From contig NC_020178.2 of assembly GCF_000224145.3 (NCBI RefSeq), forward strand, positions 1,136,986 to 1,200,985: 64,000 nucleotides of DNA, written 5' to 3'. The position numbers were made by a program, and so were the translations under genes. Positions 50,301 to 61,800 of the stretch are shown piece after piece. Under the pieces are notes generated by a model, which was not told where the DNA came from, did not search any database, and saw nothing but the letters and a program-made list of their open reading frames with translations. The stretch is from Ciona intestinalis. Taxonomy: Eukaryota > Chordata > Ascidiacea > Phlebobranchia > Cionidae. Position 1 is the stretch's first letter. Each line of letters starts with the position of its first letter.

Positions 50301-53300
50301 GCACAGATATTCTGTTTCATACATTTTGTACCCACTTACGAGTTACCATGTATGTAACTTATGTGCAACAGCAGTCATTATAATAGGGTGTTCTGTTTCC
50401 TAAACCTCATGCCCGCTTACGAATTACCAGGTACGTAACTTTGTAGGTGATTGTTTTCATGTATGGCTGACATTTGACAATTTAAACAACCTGTTAGTGA
50501 GCACTGGAAAGCAGTTACGTTAAGTGTCTTGGCCAAGGTAACATTTATATGTATTTATGTATCACACTGATATAACATGGTGAACTTAACTTACTAATTA
50601 TGCTTTACCTGGAAATCTACATCAATTGTAGCCAATTGCCCTCTTGATGTGTCTGTAGGGAAATATGATAAATTTAAGTTAGCTTAGTGGTGTAGGTTAA
50701 CCTTGCAAGTTGGATAATTTTACAAAAAAGCCCACAATGGTAGCAGCTCCTATCAACAAGGAGCATCGAACCGGGTATCCTTGAGTTACAATACGAAGCC
50801 TCTATCCACTATGCCACAGTGTCAACTCATTTATATATGTTGTAAGATCCAGCACTGTTTTTCAGTCGTTACTGCTTGCATTGTATACTGGAAGAGACGT
50901 ATGTGTCCTTGGGCAAAATACGTAACAGATAACGCTCCAAACCAGTGCCTACAAATTGGTTATAGCACCCTTAGTGTTGGGGTAATGGGCCAACTCTGTC
51001 CTAATTTTCAGACCCAATGGCATGGCCCACTGTAGAACCTCACCCATAAAGAACAGAATATACATGTTCAGTTCAATTAATAACTCCTACCTTTAAACAC
51101 AGATCCAACAATAGTATCAGTGGTTGAGCATTGCAAGGGACCTGTACAAATGGATTTGATTGTAGTATTCATGAAATAGACGTGTCCACTACCATCAGGA
51201 TTCCAGTTATTGACTTGGAATTTGTAACTTGGGATCGTCTTGTTCTGAAAAGTAAGCAAAGTGAATTTACTATGATATTAAATATACATTTAATGGTTGT
51301 TTTGTTAAGTTTTCTATAAAGAGTAGGATGGGGAAAGATGGGACACCTTTAGCACTTAATATCCAAATATCCTGATTGTGTTTTAAACAATTAACAACGG
51401 TCTATAGGATTCGTGGGGATACGGTTTTATAATTCTTTGAATGTTCTTTGTTTACCACCAAATTGGATGAGAAAATAGAATGAAAAGGTGTCCCATCTTT
51501 TCCCGCCTTACTATATATTGCGTTCGTCGAATACAACTTAACTTATATAAACACATGTAAAAAGTGGTGCAACCAATTCAAGGTTATTGTTTTGCTGACA
51601 CTTTGTAAAACTAGCTGTGAAAAATACCGAAGTGTCGGTCAAATACAACTTAACTTATATAAACACCTGTGAAAAGTGGTGCAACCAATTCAAGGTTATT
51701 GTTTTGTTGACACTTTGTAAAACTAGCTGTCAAAAATAATAAAGTGTCGGTCAAATACAACTTAACTTATATAAACACATGTGAAAAGTAATGCAACCAA
51801 TTCAAGGTTAAACAAAATGTATATCATAGTTACATAATAAACAATACATGCAGATTATAACTTAGTAACTTACCACAAAGTAAACAGTTTTTTCTTTTAT
51901 TTTCAAAGCAATGTTGGGATAATTTTCAATATCAAAGTTACATCTCTTGTTATTGACTGTGTTTGCATCGTATACAATCGTCCCGCTGTAGTGTAATCTG
52001 GGCCAAGTCATATAACCTGTAGAATGTAATAGGGTGGTACATACACATATAGTAGGCTGGGGAAGATGGGACACTGTATATATTATATATATATAGTGAA
52101 GTGGGGGAAAATGGGACACCTTTAGCACATAATTTCCAAATAACCTAATCATGTTTTAAAAAATTAACAACGGTCTATCTATAGGAGTCGTGAGGATGTA
52201 GTTTTATATTTCTTCAAATGTTCTTTGTTTATTACCAAATGGGACGAGAAAGTAGAATGAAACGTTGTCCCATCTCCCCCCGCCCTATTATACATATAGT
52301 AGGGTGGGGAAAGACGGGACACCTTTAGTGGTAATCTTTACAAAAAAAGCGTTAACAGATTATTGCTTACTTGGACAAAATTCTGGAAAACATGGTTTGG
52401 TTTCGACTTTTTGCTCGCAGTTTATTCCTGAACATTTCCAACGGCGAGTGGCAACCCCCGAACCACACGTCACACTGCAGGATGACCACGTGCTCCAACT
52501 GTCCAATGAGATTGCTGCAATTAAAATCAAATAAATTGACCAAATGATCGCCAAATACATTTAAACAAATTAGCACATAAACCAGATTGCCAAACAGCTA
52601 CAAAACATAGCACATTAACTCGAATATTCGCTGATTATTTAAACAAATTAGAACACTGTGAATGCTAATTTGAACTTGGCATTTTCCCGTCAAAGTACTT
52701 AATGTTCTCTTTAGTGTATTACAATACCTTACGCCCCTACGGTTCCTATAAGCTACAACGCGCTACAGTTTTAAAGCTATAATATACCATATTTCCCAAA
52801 GCTGCAATATGCTATTGTACGCTTATACAACTTAAGAGGAAGTTCCAGGCGTTCGTCCTGTTGGCACAATCCCTAGTGCGTGAGAATTGCAATACAACAA
52901 TAAACGTTCAGACGACCGAAGTAGTTACAAACCGGGTAAACAATAGGTTTTGTTGAACATAAGTACGCGTAGGCCAACTTTCCACATTAACTTACGTGCT
53001 ACAATTTTAGGCAACGCAATTTTGAAATATATGTTCGGGTTATTAAATCCGTTACATGGAAGGACACCTTGTTATAACGACTGTCCCGTTACTTCATGCC
53101 TGATAAGTGACGTTCATTGTTCATTAGAATTAGGCCTATGTACGTTTGAAATCCGAACCAAAGAGAAATTATTCTGACATATAGTAGAGTGGGGAAAGAT
53201 GGGACACCTTTAACACATAATATCCAAATACCCTGGTCGAGTTTTAAACAATTAACAACGGTCTGTGGAAGTCGTGAAGATACGGTTTTATAATTCATTG

Positions 53301-53507
53301 AATGTCCTTTGTTTACTACCAAATAAATAGAGAAAACTAAACGAAAAGGTGTCCCATCTTCTCCCCACCCTACTATATATAAACACATGCGCACAAATCG
53401 AGCCCCAGTGCGCATGCGCAGATATATCACTTACTTGAACGCGTTGCACCACAGCAAACTATCAAACTAACATCCAGAATAAAAACGAAACCAAATCGCC
53501 ATCTCAT
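41358..53507 (-). CDS. Secreted TSP1-VioB-like protein, paralogue A
   Basis: Seventeen minus-strand exons: 53435-53507, 52371-52514, 51874-52016, 51091-51244, 50609-50652, 49963-50123, 49716-49849, 49096-49294, 47959-48198, 47049-47249, 46531-46692, 46059-46207, 45351-45489, 44877-44980, 44379-44605, 43766-43948 and 41358-42524. All are in phase, giving 1207 residues. Order: signal peptide (MRWRFGFVFILDVSLIVCCG), one six-cysteine TSP1 repeat (WSTWSSCSVTCGSG), then a body matching bacterial VioB along its length. The VioB start FPRIHF is WPRLHY here, and MPSTRELS is MPASRDLS. The ferritin-like region has LELTTIPPYF, TEEMLHM (ExxH), LKPFSIGYVKDVFM and YQGEGGSP. Bacterial relatives couple aryl-pyruvate imines; activity here is unproven. 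The last exon is 389 codons and includes CSNCH. Relationship strong, function open. Confidence 0.85.
42735..43062. repeat. 36-bp tandem repeat at gap edge
   Basis: Nine copies of a unit containing AACAAGTTATGTGCTATACG and CCATTACATTACTACT, running into the N gap 43063-43112. Two frames stay open through it only because the period is divisible by three. Confidence 0.95.
43063..43112. other. Assembly gap (50 N)
   Basis: Run of N inside the duplicated last-exon segment of VioB-like A. Confidence 0.99.
43113..43440 (-). pseudogene. Second, truncated copy of VioB-like A last exon
   Basis: It repeats the first 109 codons of the exon 41358-42524 with only a few changes (DQV for DQF, LLE for LLQ, KIGP for NKGP) and has the same acceptor. 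It is cut by the N gap. Placement beside a gap and low divergence suggest an unmerged haplotype more than a real exon duplication. Confidence 0.7.
48635..48960 (+). mobile_element. tRNA-derived SINE interrupted by gap
   Basis: It starts with CCGTGGCGTAGTGGTTAGCG (A-box-like), continues to GTGGGTGTATGTGTC, then the gap 48739-48863, then CAATTGCTCCAACCCAGTGG. It was examined as a tRNA gene and belongs to the SINE family seen elsewhere in the window. Confidence 0.7.
48739..48863. other. Assembly gap (125 N)
   Basis: Run of N within a SINE in the intron between VioB-like A exons 49096-49294 and 47959-48198. Confidence 0.99.
51322..51515. mobile_element. Palindromic MITE-like element
   Basis: Full-length copy with inverted ends (GGATGGGGAAAGATGGGACA and the matching TGTCCCATCTTTTCCCGCC), in an intron of VioB-like A. 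Confidence 0.85.
51520..51815. repeat. ~115-bp tandem repeat
   Basis: Three copies with ACAACTTAACTTATATAAAC and GTGCAACCAATTCAAGGTTA. Related single copies are at 26220-26350 and 48530-48620 in the other orientation. Confidence 0.85.
52090..52295. mobile_element. Palindromic MITE-like element
   Basis: Another copy, followed at once by a second left end near 52298-52325, so two insertions abut here. Confidence 0.8.
53180..53378. mobile_element. Palindromic MITE-like element
   Basis: Full-length copy in intron 1 of VioB-like A, with matching inverted ends and no coding capacity. Confidence 0.85.
53409..53420. promoter_or_regulatory. NRF-1-like palindrome (first copy)
   Basis: TGCGCATGCGCA is a perfect palindrome matching the NRF-1 consensus. 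It sits just inside intron 1 of VioB-like A, 15 bp from the exon 1 donor. An identical site is at 55305-55316 in the duplicated segment. Confidence 0.5.
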
Positions 53508-53951
53508 ATTCCTTTCGATTTCCGAACAAATCTACTGTATAATATACTGCATACGTTAGCAGCCCCGATTCTGTCTAAAGCACAATACTTTTTAATTCAA
53601 TAGCTCAATCTATAGTTTCCACTGGGTTTCCAAAATTATAACTACACATAAAACACGTATTGAGTTTCGTTTTGGGAGATCTAGGAAACCTGTTGTACAC
53701 TAAAGCTGCCCACAGTTATATAGGAAGTTGTTCGGAACAGCCGGCGGTTTATTCGCGTGAAATCTGCACGGAGCCGAGGAAAACTCGATTATTATCCAAA
53801 GCCTTTATACAGATAGGCGCCTCTGGTATAGGATAGATAGCCTGAGAAATAAACGCACAGGGCCCAACAGGGGATTATTGCCGGACACATAGAATAGAGA
53901 AACAATACTAAACCCCCTTGGTGTTTTGAGTTTAGTTTTAGTTTGAAGAAA
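53508..53951. promoter_or_regulatory. Bidirectional promoter segment, copy 1
   Basis: 444 bp between the minus-strand ATG at 53507 and the plus-strand ATG at 53952, with a signal-peptide exon facing outward on each side. It contains TTATATAGG near 53715 and several GATA words near 53813-53845. Copy 2 at 55404-55848 is nearly identical. Confidence 0.65.
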
Positions 53952-54463
53952 ATGTTTGTATCGATCAGGATTGTTGTGTTGGCCTGCCTTGCAATGCCAG
54001 TGACTTGCTTCGGTAAGTAAGTGTCGTTTAAGGGATAGTAGCGTGAGGGAAGATGGGACACCTTTACATTCTATTATTCTGCCCTATTAGGTAGTAAACA
54101 TATAAATATAAAACCGTATGGCCACGAGTTTCGGTCTCGACCATTTGTTTGGCGATCATTTGGTCAATTTATTTGAATTTAATTGCAGCAAGCTCATTGG
54201 ACAGTTGGAGCACGTGGTCATCATGCAGTGTGACGTGTGGTTCGGGGGTTGCCACTCGCCGTTGGAAATGTTCAGGAATAAACTGCGAGCAAAAAGTCGA
54301 AACCAAAGAATGTTTTCCAGAATTCTGTAAATACTTGTACATACCAACGATATACTGTTATATATTGCAAACGTGCACGTTTTATAAAGCTTCGATGAAT
54401 AAGTATAAGGTTTTTTATCAACTCCTTCGCTTTTCCAACCCACTAAGCACACTGCTACAGTAA
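53952..54463 (+). CDS. Truncated TSP1-only paralogue or pseudogene
   Basis: Exon 53952-54012 encodes a signal peptide (MFVSIRIVVLACLAMPVTCF) and joins in phase to a TSP1 exon from 54189. The TSP1 repeat is intact with six cysteines. The donor that follows in the other two copies is changed here, so the frame runs on for about 40 unrelated residues to a stop at 54461-54463. This could make a small secreted TSP1 protein of about 110 residues. A degraded exon 3, with a surviving CTACAG acceptor and LRIHFGS, is at about 54812-54880 and ends in a stop. Expression is unknown; it may simply be a decayed copy of the 5' end of paralogue B. Confidence 0.6.
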
Positions 54464-55330
54464 ATTCTGAAGCCTTTCCTTGGACATGGTGAAACATACA
54501 ATCGTTATCTACTAACTAGCTCTCTAAAAAGTATGGGCGACGGTAAGAGTTAAGATTTTAGTAAAACACACGATTAGATTACAAAACCCGGTAAAAATAC
54601 CGCTGTATAAGTTGCGCTATTATCTTTTAACACGATGCTTTTTATTTGAATGATCAATACACTATATTTGGATGGCGTATTAGTAACTTGTAAGCGGACA
54701 CAAGCTGTACGAAATACAACACCCGTGTTATAACGAATGTCGTTGCCCCGGTACATTAATTCATTTGTTTGCCTCTCATTATCAAAAAGATGTTGTTTTT
54801 TTGCTACAGGCCCCTTCTCTTCGCTGAGGATTCACTTTGGTTCTAAGCCAATCATTGACGTCATTTTTCCTGTATAAAACACGAGTGCATACACCCTGAA
54901 CCACACATCATACTGCATGATGATCACGTGTTTAAACCCTGGCCAATAAGATTGCTGAAAATAAATGCANTGAAAGTTAACTTGGTACCTTTTCAATTTA
55001 CTTTTTAAACTATTCAGTTTAGCCTACAGCCAAGAGTTTGTTAGTCTGTGTCGCAGGGTATACGTTCATACTACGAAAAAGCTATCCAGCAAATGCGCAA
55101 GGCTTGTGTTATATATAGTAGGGTGAGGGAAGATGGGACTCCTTTCACACATAATAACCAAATATCCTTATCGTGTTTTAAACAAAAGTTGTTAATTGGT
55201 GCTAAATAAACGATTAGGATATTTATATGTTACGTGCTAAAGGTGTCCTGTCTTCCCCCACCCTACTGTATATAGACGTGATAACACAGCTTGTCAAACC
55301 ACAGTGCGCATGCGCAGATATATTACTTAC
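54464..55330. other. Decayed inner copy of the divergent locus
   Basis: It contains a degenerate plus-strand exon 3 (about 54812-54880), a degenerate minus-strand TSP1 exon (about 54895-54970, recognisable by CTGAACCACACATCATACTGC-like words and AAGATTGCTG), a single N at 54970, and a short MITE-like element at 55107-55270. Confidence 0.6.
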
Positions 55331-55403
55331 TTGAACGCGTTGCACCACAGCAAACTATCAAACTAACATCCAGAATAAAAACGAAACCAAATTGCCATCT
55401 CAT
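55331..55403 (-). pseudogene. Extra copy of VioB-like A exon 1
   Basis: 73 nt identical in layout to 53435-53507, encoding the same signal peptide with W-R changed to W-Q near the start and the same phase-1 donor. The only minus-strand exon behind it is the decayed TSP1 copy, so a normal product from this start is unlikely unless it splices on to the exon at 52371-52514. Confidence 0.65.
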
Positions 55404-55848
55404 ATTCTTTTCGATTTCCGAACAAATCTACTGTATAATTTACTGCGTACGTCAGCAGCCCCGATTCTGTCTAAAACACAATACTTTTGAATTCAATAGC
55501 TCAATCTATAGTTTCCACTGGGTTTTTAAAAATTATAACTACATATAAAACACGTATTGAGTTGCGGTTTGAACGATATAGGAAACCTGTTATACACTAA
55601 AGCTGCCCACAGTTATATAGGAAGTGGTTCGCAACAGCCGGCGGTTTTATTCCCGTGAAATCTGCACCGAGCCGAGGAAAACTCGCTTATTATCCAAAGC
55701 CTTTATACAGATAGGCGCCTCTGGTATAGGTTAGATAGCCTGAGAAATAAACGCACAGGGCCCGGCAGGGGATTATTGCCGGACATATAGTATAGGAAAA
55801 CAATACTAAACCGCTTGGTGTTTTGAGTTTGGTTTTAGTTTGAGGAAA
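55404..55848. promoter_or_regulatory. Bidirectional promoter segment, copy 2
   Basis: 445 bp, nearly identical to 53508-53951, between a minus-strand signal-peptide exon and the ATG of paralogue B. It should drive paralogue B. Confidence 0.65.
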
Positions 55849-58800
55849 ATGTTTGTACCGATCAGGATTGTTGTGTTGGCCTGCCTTGCAATGCCAGTGA
55901 CTTGCTTCGGTAAGTAGATATGTCTGTAGTAAGTCGCCATATGCGACTTCTTGTTGGGTTTAAATGCCTATTGTTCCAAGCGTGGTCAGGAAACGGTTAA
56001 GATGTTTTTCACATTAAAACTAGGTATAATATTCTTACGTTGTACGCCTATGATGCAATAGGTTTTAATTTATATGACTCTTCTATTACAATAAAGAGAA
56101 TATTAATAAACAATAGGGAGGCCCAGTGGTCTATACTAACTTTGGGGTTTAGTATACTCTGCTATTATAATGCACATGGTTTATCCATACGAACATAAAC
56201 TCGTGTATCTATTTTCCTGGTGTACAGTTGTTGTTTAACTTAATGAATGAAGCAGTAAGAACTACATTTAATCAAGAACAAAACCGAAAAAATGACAGCC
56301 TTTATGGAACATCGAGAGAATAGAAGCTATATGTGTTGATATAGTAGGGTGGGGGAAGTTGGGACACATTTGAACTCTATTTTCTCGTCCAATGTGGTAG
56401 TAAACAATGAACTTTCAAAGAATTATAAAACTATATGCCCAAGTCTCCCATAGACCGTTGTTAAAAAACACGATCAGAATATTCGGATATTATGCGCCGA
56501 AGGTGTCCCATCTTCTCCCATCCTACTATATGCTTGTTTTGTGGCTGATTGGCAATCTGTTTTCTGCTCTGATTTGTTTTCAATGTATTTGGCGATCATT
56601 TGGTCAATTTATTTGAATTTAATTACAGCAGTCTCATTGGACAGTTGGAGCACGTGGTCATCCTGCAGTGTGACGTGTGGTTCGGGGGTTGCCACTCGCC
56701 GTTGGAAATGTTCAGGAATAAACTGCGAGCAAAAAGTCGAAACCAAAGAATGTTTTCCAGAATTTTGCCCAAGTAAGCACCTACAGAACTGATTACCTCA
56801 TAAGCGGCACGAGGTGTATGACATAGGACACCCGTGTTATAATGATGTCGTTTCCCCACCACACGAAAATAAAAAAAAGTTATATTCTTTTGTTTTAGGA
56901 TACTCGCTTGATTATAAAAAAAATGATAATATTTTTCCATAGGCTACCTCTCTTGGCCAAGGATACACTTTGGCGGTACACTTGTAATGGACGCGAACAC
57001 GATAAATAATAAAAGATGCAACTACCAGAACGAATACTTTTCCAATATAGCGGCCAAGATTAAGGAAAAGTCAATTAGTGTTGTTGTAAGTTTGAATGTT
57101 GAAGTCCCCTAAACATTGTTTATTTTATATTTTTATTGTTTTGGCGCAAAATATCGGGGAACTACCTATTTAAATAAACTACATGCTTATTGTTAAAATA
57201 CATTTTTCTAAAGATTATAAAGTAGTTATTTGTTTGTGTTAGGACCAATTACACCCAATTAACCTAATAAATACACAAATAATGACTATAGGGTATCTTA
57301 CAAGCAACATTTCTGTATTTTTTCTGTAAAAAACAGTAGTTCTATACTTCTATATCCTTTTAAAGGCAATGCCATTAATTGTTATTTTCTATACAAAAAC
57401 AAAAATTTCTGTTATTTTTTCTTTACAAAACAGCGTACATTAAGCCTACAAAAAAGTTTCATTGGTTTATTTCTTTTTCAGAATGACAAATACACACATT
57501 ACATGTTCCGTATTAATAACTGGAATCCTGATGGCAGTGGACACGTCTATTTCATGAACTCAACGGTCAAATCCATTTGTACAGGTCCATCACAATGCTC
57601 TACTACTGATACTATTGTTGGATCTGTGTTTAAAGGTAGGAAATATTGACATAGAGTTGCAATAGTGAAAAGTTTGTTAAAAAAAACTGAAACTTTTATT
57701 GGTGTTTTTGGCATTATAAACTAAGTTAACTAAACAAAAACCTTCATTTTCCCATCTCTATTTGACCTTTAATACCCCCATATAGAGATTACTAGAGGCC
57801 AGCTTGCCACAATTGATCCAGACTGGCAAGTAACTGTAGAAGTATGGGGGTTAACAGTTCAAATCCCTGGTGTGCTAAAAGGAAGGTTGCGACCAGGATC
57901 TGTGCAGCAGGAGGGTGGCCGCGTTATGCATGCTAACAAGAAGATCAAGGGTTATGCTATTGGTGGCCTAGGAAGGTTTAAAACGTGAGTTGGGTCATGA
58001 GACATATATATATATATATATTGTAAGAAATATCTCCCTTTTTAACCTTTAAAACTGGTTTTACTGCGATTATACATTTATGGTTTGAAAACTACCGCAA
58101 AACAAAAGTGTTTGTGTTGATATATTATCATCAAATTTGGTGACTGGGACAAAAAAAAAACACATTTTCAAAACATTTAAATCGTTTGTTTTGTCCAATG
58201 ATTATTATACAAAAAAACTGCAAAACATGATTGAATCTTAAAATGCATAATCTTAAGTATTTCTACTCATTGAACGTATTTTTATTTAAGTTTGTTTTCC
58301 TAGAAAAGTTGAAAATATAACATGGGAAAGTTCACATTACAAGTCTATGTTCAACAATGCTGAGGAACTATCAATGATTTATGTCATTGATCTCTTTAAT
58401 CAATTCTCATTCTCATGCAGAATGGTGGGGACATTGGGTAAGATGAATGTAAATGAATAAATGTAACCTATTTATCCTCGCCTTGCCAGAAAACAATAGT
58501 CGTTATACCACGGGTGTTCTGTTTCAAACAACCACTAATGTATTTAGGCTACATGGCTGTTATGTTTAAGACTGACCAGATGTTGTACCTAGGTTTATGG
58601 TAATACACGATATTCAACAAAAGGGCACCGTGAATTTAACGTCTAATTACCAGTTGTGCAACCATTAATGTATTAAGTATACATATACGTCATTATGTTT
58701 ATGTAAAGTCCGACCAGAATTCTATGTCTTATGTACCCAGGTTTGTATAGCTAATGTGTCACTAAATTTTGGCACTATGTATTTCAAGATCTATAATAAT

Positions 58801-61800
58801 AACATTTCTACAGGTTTAACTTCTCCTGATGACCCAAATGAAATAACAGCTGGACGAATGTTGAAGTCAACAATACACGCGATACCAACTCCTTTCTTTG
58901 TTAATTATAAGAAGAAGGTAATTACCATGGACTTCAGTGGTTCTTTTCATGGCAAAATGAACGGCCACATAAACTCACAAGGGGTGGATCTTGCTATAAA
59001 GATTAACTGCAGGTATTTCTGTTGCCTGGAAGCTCATTATTAAAAACCTCATATTAATTATGTTTATTGTATATGTATCTAACTATCTAAAGTCTATTGG
59101 TAACAGTTTATGATATATAATATGTTTCCTGTTAACTAACTAACTCATTATAGAATAAATGAGCTTATTTCTCATCTCGTGGTCGGAAAATGACAGTCGT
59201 TATAACATAGGTGTTCAGTTTCACACACCTTGTGGCCGCTTAAGAGTTACCATGTATGTTACTTTTTGGGTGGGTACTGTTCTGACAAACATGCTGCATA
59301 ATATGTTTTTAACATACCTTTGCAATAATGTCAACAACATACCAACAGGTTCAAGCTCATTTTTACATTTAGATTGATATATTTAGCACTTATACCAAAT
59401 ATTACCATATTTTCTAATACTTCACAGATACCCACTCATATACCCCCCTAATGTGTGCCCACACGGTCACCATAAAGTGGGATCAACCACTGTGTATTAC
59501 ATCACGCGCAATGGCGACTTATCTTCCAAATACTTTGGGACAAACATGGATTGGTATTTTAAATACGGTGGAATAGTTGACGTGGATATTTCTCATTTGT
59601 CTTTAAGATGGAGAAACTTGATTAAATTTCACGAACTTATTCTGCTGAGAGCTGGCCGGGGGTAAGTATGGCTTTGGTTTAATAAGTAGGGTGGGGAAAG
59701 ATGGGACGCCTTTTTCGTTCTGCTTTCTCGTCCCATTTGGTAGTGAACAAAGAACATTCGAAGAAACATTAAACTGTATTCTCACGATTCCCATGGACGG
59801 TTGTTAATTGTTAAAAACACAATCAGGATGATTTGATATTATGTGCTGAAGGTGTCCTGTCTTCCCCCACCCCACTTTATTATAAGGGGGTTGACTAAAT
59901 TGTCCCCATACACAAAAACAATACTTACGAAAACTTTTATCTCTATTTGTTTTTTGTTCAACTTTATGCCAACCAGTGTTTTAAAAACTGCCATACATAT
60001 TACAGGTTTGAAACAATAATTGCAAAGGAATACATGAAAGGGATCACCATTGGTGTTTCAAACCAACTTGCTATGCGATTAAACAATGGCCAGACCAAGA
60101 AATATATCGCTTATGCTTCAAGGTTTAATAAACCAATGCCAGGAGTTGAGATGAAGTTTACAAATGTTCCAATGAATGCAACAACTGACTGTAATAGACC
60201 TGATACATGTAAATTGTAAGTTAAATTAAATTGTGGTTTGCATTATCTCTTCTACATGTTTAAACCTATAAGTTGTTTATATATTCATGCGTAGCTTGTC
60301 AAAACTGTGGTTCTGTTGTTTTTTAGTTGCTGTTTATGTATTTTCTTACTTATTCACATAAGAACAGAACACTTCTGTTATAACAACTGTCATTTTTCAA
60401 GTCATGGAAGATAAAACATGTTATCTTTATTCATTTACATACACGATAACTCGTAAGCCGCCACGAGGTGTATGAAACAGAACACCTGTGTTATACTGAC
60501 TGCTATTTCCCCGCCACGACAGTATAAATAAACTTCTCGCGTTGCGTTTCCCGCCACGCGAGATAATAAAGCGTGTATAAACAAGTTTTTCTTCCACTTA
60601 ATCAAAATATATTCCACAGACCACTGTCCCTTCCTGCTGATGTAATCCACACATCTTCCAACACCAGCCTTACCAACTACGAAGGAAAAATGATCTTCAA
60701 TATTTCTGCATTAAAATCACCAGGCAATCCTCGAGGGTGTGGATTAGATGGGCAGTTATATATTCTTATGCTGGAGATGTCGTAAGTTTGTAGATGTGTT
60801 GAAATGTGCTGAATTTGTTAATGTTATATTATATATATATATGTAAAATTGTGCTAATCATTTTATATATGTGCTAAATTCGTTAACATGTGCTCAATTG
60901 GGCTAAATGTGTTGGACAAAAAATGTTAAATGGTTGCTAAATGTGTTTTAAAGTAGTTTTCTTTTAATTACCTCTTAATTTGTTTAAAATTATACACAAT
61001 TCAACAATAATCACCCACAAAGTAACATACATAGTAACTCGTAAGCTGCAAAGCGTATGAACATCTGGGTTATAATGACTGTCGTTGCCCTATCATGCGA
61101 GAATAAGTCTGTTACATATGAGTAACTTGTAAGCTGGCACGAGGTGTATGAAACAGAACACCCATGTTATAATGACTGTTGTTTTCCAGCCATGCGAGCA
61201 TAAAGCAAGTTAGATTCATTCAGTTAATTGATACTGCATTGTGGCTTGTGGGTTGAGCAGACACGCTTTTATTTGATACAAAGATAACTGGAAATTAATG
61301 TTATGTTTGGTACTTTGCCAGTTTGCCACATACCTTTTAAAAACTATAAAAAAAAAAACTGTAGAAAAAGGTTGTATTATGCTGTTGAAAAACAACGTCA
61401 TGTTGATCTTATATCTTGTACAGGTGCACAATAGGCGGGTATAAATATACTTTTAAGAATGGACAGTTTGGAGGAACACTTCTTCATAAGATGGTTCATC
61501 CTTCGGAATTTGTATTGACACTTGCTCCATTAGTGAGGATTTATAATGAAGTAGAAGTGAAGGAATGTCCAACGTGGCAAGATATTAAAGGTATTGTAAT
61601 GTGTTGTACACAATATGTAGATTTGTAATGTGTTGTACAGTGTAAGTGGTGTATTAAAACATCTCATGCTCACTGTCGAGTTATAACATGGGTGTCTTCT
61701 TATACACCAGACACACATGGCGTATTCATACACCTCATGTTCACTGTCGAGTTATAACATGGGTGTCTTCTTATACACCAGACACACATGGCGTATTCAT

